The notes under the pieces are model-generated. The model was not told where the DNA came from and searched no databases. It saw only the letters and a program-made list of their open reading frames with translations. Of a stretch of DNA of 8,652 nucleotides, positions 6,254 to 8,652 are shown piece after piece. Both the position numbers and the translations under genes were made by a program. How positions within the stretch are numbered: the first letter of the stretch is position 1; the number at the start of each line of letters is the position of its first letter. Source of the DNA: an uncultured Pseudomonadota bacterium (GTDB lineage: Bacteria; Pseudomonadota; Gammaproteobacteria; Burkholderiales; SG8-39); assembly GCA_903909415.1 (NCBI GenBank), contig CAIVVS010000222.1, positions 1 through 8,652 of the forward strand, written 5' to 3'.

Positions 6254-8238
6254 TCCGGGTCGAGCGCAGGGAGACGCCTGCTGACGCAGCGGATGCGCAG
6301 CGCGTGCTGGAGCGACTGGACACCAGCCCGGGCGCATGGCTGGGCTGCGACGTACGCGCCGACGGCCTGTACCAGCGCGAGGCCATGGCCTGCATCGACC
6401 CGTCGCTGGCCTTCTACCTCGACGGCCGGGTACTGACGGTGCTGGCGCGCGACGCCACCGGCGCGGCACTGCTGCCCGTGGTGGCCGGCCTGGCCGGGCA
6501 CCAGTCGCAGCCCCCCGCGGCGACGCAAGGCGAGGCGACGCTCACGCTTGCCTTCGGCGAACGGGGCGAGGCGGTGGTGGCGCTGCTGCGCGACTTCCTC
6601 GCGCAGTTCAGCCCGGCGAGCTCGGAACTGGCGCTGCACGGCATCTTCAGCTGGGACTACTACCTGCTCGGGCCCGGCCATGTCCTGCCTGACGATGGCC
6701 GGCGGCGCATGGTGCTGTTCTTCCCGGGACGGGTGCTGCGCACCGGCGATGCGGGCCACGCCTGGGTGGATTTCCGGTTCGACGGACTGGCGGATGCGCC
6801 CGCGCCACGCGCCGTGCCCGACATGCCGCCGGTCCCGGCCACGCGCACCGATGACGACCTGCCCGAAGGCGGCCATGCCGCCAACGTCGCGCGCGCCACG
6901 CAACTGCTCGCGCAGGGCGAGCTCTACTCGCTGGTGCTCAGCCAGACGCTGCGCCGCGCAACGCGCGCGCGCGCCAGCGAGGCCTTCGGCGAACTGCGCC
7001 GCGCCAATCCCTATCCCGCGATGTTCTGCCTGAACCTGGGCGGCGGCGAGCAGGTGTTCGGCGCCTCGCCCGACCTGCAGGTGCGCGCCGACGCGCAATG
7101 GATCGAGACCGCGCCGGTGTGCGGCACCTTCCGGCGCGGCGCCGACGCGCTGGAGGACATGGACCAGTCGCGCGCGCTGCTCGGCTCGGAGGTGGACGAG
7201 GCGTCGATCTCGGTCTGCGCCGATTCGGACCGCAACGACAAGGCCCGGCTGTGCGAACCCGGTTCGGTCGAGCTGGTGTCGCACCGCCGGGTGCATTTCT
7301 TCGCCACCATCCTGCATACCATCGACCACGTGCGCGGCCGGCGCCGCGCCGGCGTCGATGCCTTCACCATCCTGCTCGAGCACGCCACGCCGCCCACGGT
7401 CACCGGCTTCCCCAAGGAGCGCGCGATCCGCGCGGTGGGCGAACTGGAGCCGGCCTGGCGCGGCTGGTATGCGGGCGCCGCCGCGCGCCTGGGCAGCGAC
7501 GGCAGCGTGGAGGCGCTCACCGTGCTGCGCGCCGCGCGCCTGCTGGGCAGCGGCGATGAGCGCCTGGCCGAGATACGTTCCGGCGGCAGCCTGCTGGCGG
7601 ACTCCGACCCGCAGCGCGAGGAAGCGGAGACCCGGCTCAAGGCGCTGACGCTGTTGCGTGTGCTGGAAGGCCGCTCGCCGCGCGCCGACGCCGCCCCCGA
7701 CGGACCGGAGCTGCGCCTGGCGGTCCGCGTGGACGACGGGCAGGACCCGTTCGCGCCCATGCTGCGCGAACTGCTCGCGCAGGCCGGATGCGATGCCGTC
7801 GCCGGCGGCACCGGTGCACCGCTGCTGCTGGGCGAGGGCGCGAACGAGCGCATCGCGCACCTGGCGCCCGACGATGCCGTGGTCGCGGTCGGGCGTGCCG
7901 GGCTGGACCTGCTGCGCGCTGCCGGCGCGCGGACCCTGGCGCTGTCGCCACCGCAATACGGGCGCACGCTCGACGCCACGCCGCTGGCGGGCACCTGGCT
8001 CGCCGGCATCGGCCACTTCAAGGCCGGCATCTATGCCGCGCAATGCGTCCCGGCCACCGGCATGCCGGCCGGCTGGCGCGTGCTCGCCACTGCCGGCGAC
8101 GGTCGCGTGGTGGCGGCGGAGCGCGATGACGGACGGCGCATCGCGCTGCTGTTCCGGCCCGAGTCGGTCAATTCCCTGCGCGGCGGGGCGGGACGGCGCA
8201 TCCTGCGCGCCGCCGTCGAACGGCTGTGCACGCGCTAA
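6250..8238 (+). CDS. TrpEG-like chorismate-utilising enzyme with a degenerate glutamine amidotransferase domain
   Basis: A 662-residue fusion built like the TrpE-TrpG anthranilate synthases: N-terminal TrpE lobe (about 1-190), chorismate-binding domain (about 205-480) and TrpG-like domain (about 488-660). Matches to the fused clade include PVCGTFRRGADALEDMDQ, DRNDKARLCEPGSV, ILHTIDHV with catalytic H356, TVTGFPK (383-389) and EEAETRLKA. Many key residues differ. The TrpG Cys position is G548, YHS is FKA (590-592), and HPES is RPES (R636, E638 kept), so glutamine hydrolysis is predicted lost. In the chorismate domain the SPE Glu is D275, the first Mg-binding Glu is S319 and the nucleophile-steering Gln/Lys/Glu is S227. 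The start overlaps the previous stop and has GGGAAGG seven bases upstream. The product may be isochorismate, an amino-deoxy analogue made with free ammonia, or something new. Family membership is firm; the reaction is open. Confidence 0.9.
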   Translation: MIRVERRETPADAADAQRVLERLDTSPGAWLGCDVRADGLYQREAMACIDPSLAFYLDGRVLTVLARDATGAALLPVVAGLAGHQSQPPAATQGEATLTLAFGERGEAVVALLRDFLAQFSPASSELALHGIFSWDYYLLGPGHVLPDDGRRRMVLFFPGRVLRTGDAGHAWVDFRFDGLADAPAPRAVPDMPPVPATRTDDDLPEGGHAANVARATQLLAQGELYSLVLSQTLRRATRARASEAFGELRRANPYPAMFCLNLGGGEQVFGASPDLQVRADAQWIETAPVCGTFRRGADALEDMDQSRALLGSEVDEASISVCADSDRNDKARLCEPGSVELVSHRRVHFFATILHTIDHVRGRRRAGVDAFTILLEHATPPTVTGFPKERAIRAVGELEPAWRGWYAGAAARLGSDGSVEALTVLRAARLLGSGDERLAEIRSGGSLLADSDPQREEAETRLKALTLLRVLEGRSPRADAAPDGPELRLAVRVDDGQDPFAPMLRELLAQAGCDAVAGGTGAPLLLGEGANERIAHLAPDDAVVAVGRAGLDLLRAAGARTLALSPPQYGRTLDATPLAGTWLAGIGHFKAGIYAAQCVPATGMPAGWRVLATAGDGRVVAAERDDGRRIALLFRPESVNSLRGGAGRRILRAAVERLCTR

Positions 8239-8281
8239 CATCACCCTGACAGTCCGTCGCGCCACCGGGCGGACGCGAATC

Positions 8282-8289
8282 GAGGAGGA
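8282..8289 (+). promoter_or_regulatory. Strong ribosome-binding site of the Bug-type receptor
   Basis: GAGGAGGA precedes the ATG at 8296 with about seven bases from the GGAGG core. It sits in a 57-base gap after the TrpEG-like stop codon. No promoter was recognised in that gap: a CTGACA at 8247-8252 has no matching -10. The receptor may therefore be the fourth gene of the cassette's message. Confidence 0.8.
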
Positions 8290-8295
8290 ACAACC

Positions 8296-8652
8296 ATGAA
8301 CCGACACACCCTGCCCGCGCTCGGCGCGGCAGCCATCGCCATCGCCGCGGCGTTTCCGGCCGCAGCCTGGGCCCAGCAGGCCTGGCCCACCCGCGCGGTG
8401 CGCATCGTCGTGCCCTACGCGCCGGGCTCCTCGCCGGACGTCCTGGTGCGGCTGGTGAACGAGAAGGTCTCGGCGCGCCTGGGCCAGCCGGTGGTGGTGG
8501 AGAACCGCGCCGGCGCCGGCGGCAACATCGGCACCGACCATGTCGCCAAGGCGGCGCCCGACGGCTACACCTTCCACGTGTCCACCAACGGTCCGCTGGT
8601 CTACAACACGGTGATCAACAAGAAGCTGCCCTACGACCCGTTCAAGGACCTC
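8296..8652 (+). CDS. Bug-family tripartite tricarboxylate transporter receptor (3' end cut by the window)
   Basis: The first 119 codons of a periplasmic solute-binding protein of the Bug/TctC family, which binds carboxylates and hands them to a TctAB-type transporter or acts as a sensor. The N-terminus has a Sec signal peptide: a basic start (MNRH), a long Ala-rich hydrophobic core and AWA before the likely cut between A26 and Q27. The mature part opens with the family hallmarks WPTRAVRIVVPYAPGSSPD and VVVENRAGAGGNIGTDHVAKAAPDGYT, the region that cradles the ligand carboxylate. Full members are about 320 residues, so roughly two thirds lies beyond the window. Such receptors are greatly expanded in Bordetella and relatives and are often orphans. 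Its position suggests it recognises a substrate or product of the cassette, but Bug genes are scattered widely, so this is weak inference. Confidence 0.93.
   Translation, partial: MNRHTLPALGAAAIAIAAAFPAAAWAQQAWPTRAVRIVVPYAPGSSPDVLVRLVNEKVSARLGQPVVVENRAGAGGNIGTDHVAKAAPDGYTFHVSTNGPLVYNTVINKKLPYDPFKDL

Noticed and set aside
6250..8238. Calling the fusion a standard anthranilate synthase (trpEG) of tryptophan synthesis
   Set aside because: The amidotransferase triad, several chorismate-site residues and the tryptophan-feedback motif are altered, and no other trp gene is nearby.
8252..8274. GTCCG/CGGAC inverted repeat as a terminator between the TrpEG-like gene and the Bug receptor
   Set aside because: The stem is five to seven pairs with a wobble and a nine-base loop, and no T run follows. 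It is too weak to call.
6196..8577. Long open frame of 793 codons on the minus strand opposite the TrpEG-like gene
   Set aside because: Its translation is Arg/Ala/Gly/His-rich with no recognisable motif, and it runs antisense to a clearly conserved protein. Such frames are expected in GC-rich DNA.

Overview
The window is very GC-rich, with G/C-biased third positions. Its gene content (a Bug-type solute receptor, a 3-hydroxybenzoate 6-hydroxylase-like monooxygenase, a MarR repressor) fits a betaproteobacterium of the order Burkholderiales, probably near Bordetella/Achromobacter. This placement is inferred from gene families and base composition, not from a marker gene.

Left part (1-2640): the 3' end of a NodU/TobZ-type O-carbamoyltransferase runs rightward and converges, 34 bases apart, on a leftward UDP-glucose 4-epimerase (galE). 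Both suit surface-polysaccharide sugar metabolism and modification. Centre left (2680-4400, leftward): an FAD-dependent monooxygenase carries the active-site residues of 3-hydroxybenzoate 6-hydroxylase. A MarR-family regulator lies immediately upstream in the same orientation, so the two probably form one transcription unit. It is served by a sigma-70-like promoter (TTGAAA, 17 bases, TACACT) in an unusually AT-rich divergent intergenic region.

Right part (4575-8652, rightward): this holds the most interesting system. A 451-residue FAD-dependent oxidoreductase, a 108-residue PchB/AroQ-type isochorismate-pyruvate lyase or chorismate mutase, and a 662-residue TrpE-TrpG-like fusion are joined by two successive ATGA stop/start overlaps. 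They are followed, 57 bases later, by the start of a Bug-family periplasmic substrate-binding protein with a signal peptide. The TrpEG-like protein is not an ordinary anthranilate synthase. Its C-terminal glutamine amidotransferase domain has lost the catalytic Cys and His, and its chorismate-binding domain differs at several positions that are normally almost invariant. Its N-terminal tryptophan-feedback motif is also altered. With a PchB-like partner and an FAD enzyme, the cassette looks like an uncharacterised chorismate-diverting pathway, possibly to salicylate or another hydroxybenzoate or cyclohexadiene carboxylate. The divergent MarR and hydroxybenzoate-hydroxylase pair suggests, but does not prove, that an aromatic acid is the shared theme.

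No tRNA, rRNA, CRISPR array, insertion sequence or phage gene was seen. All stretches without a gene are shorter than 300 bases; the longest is the 175-base divergent region at 4400-4574.
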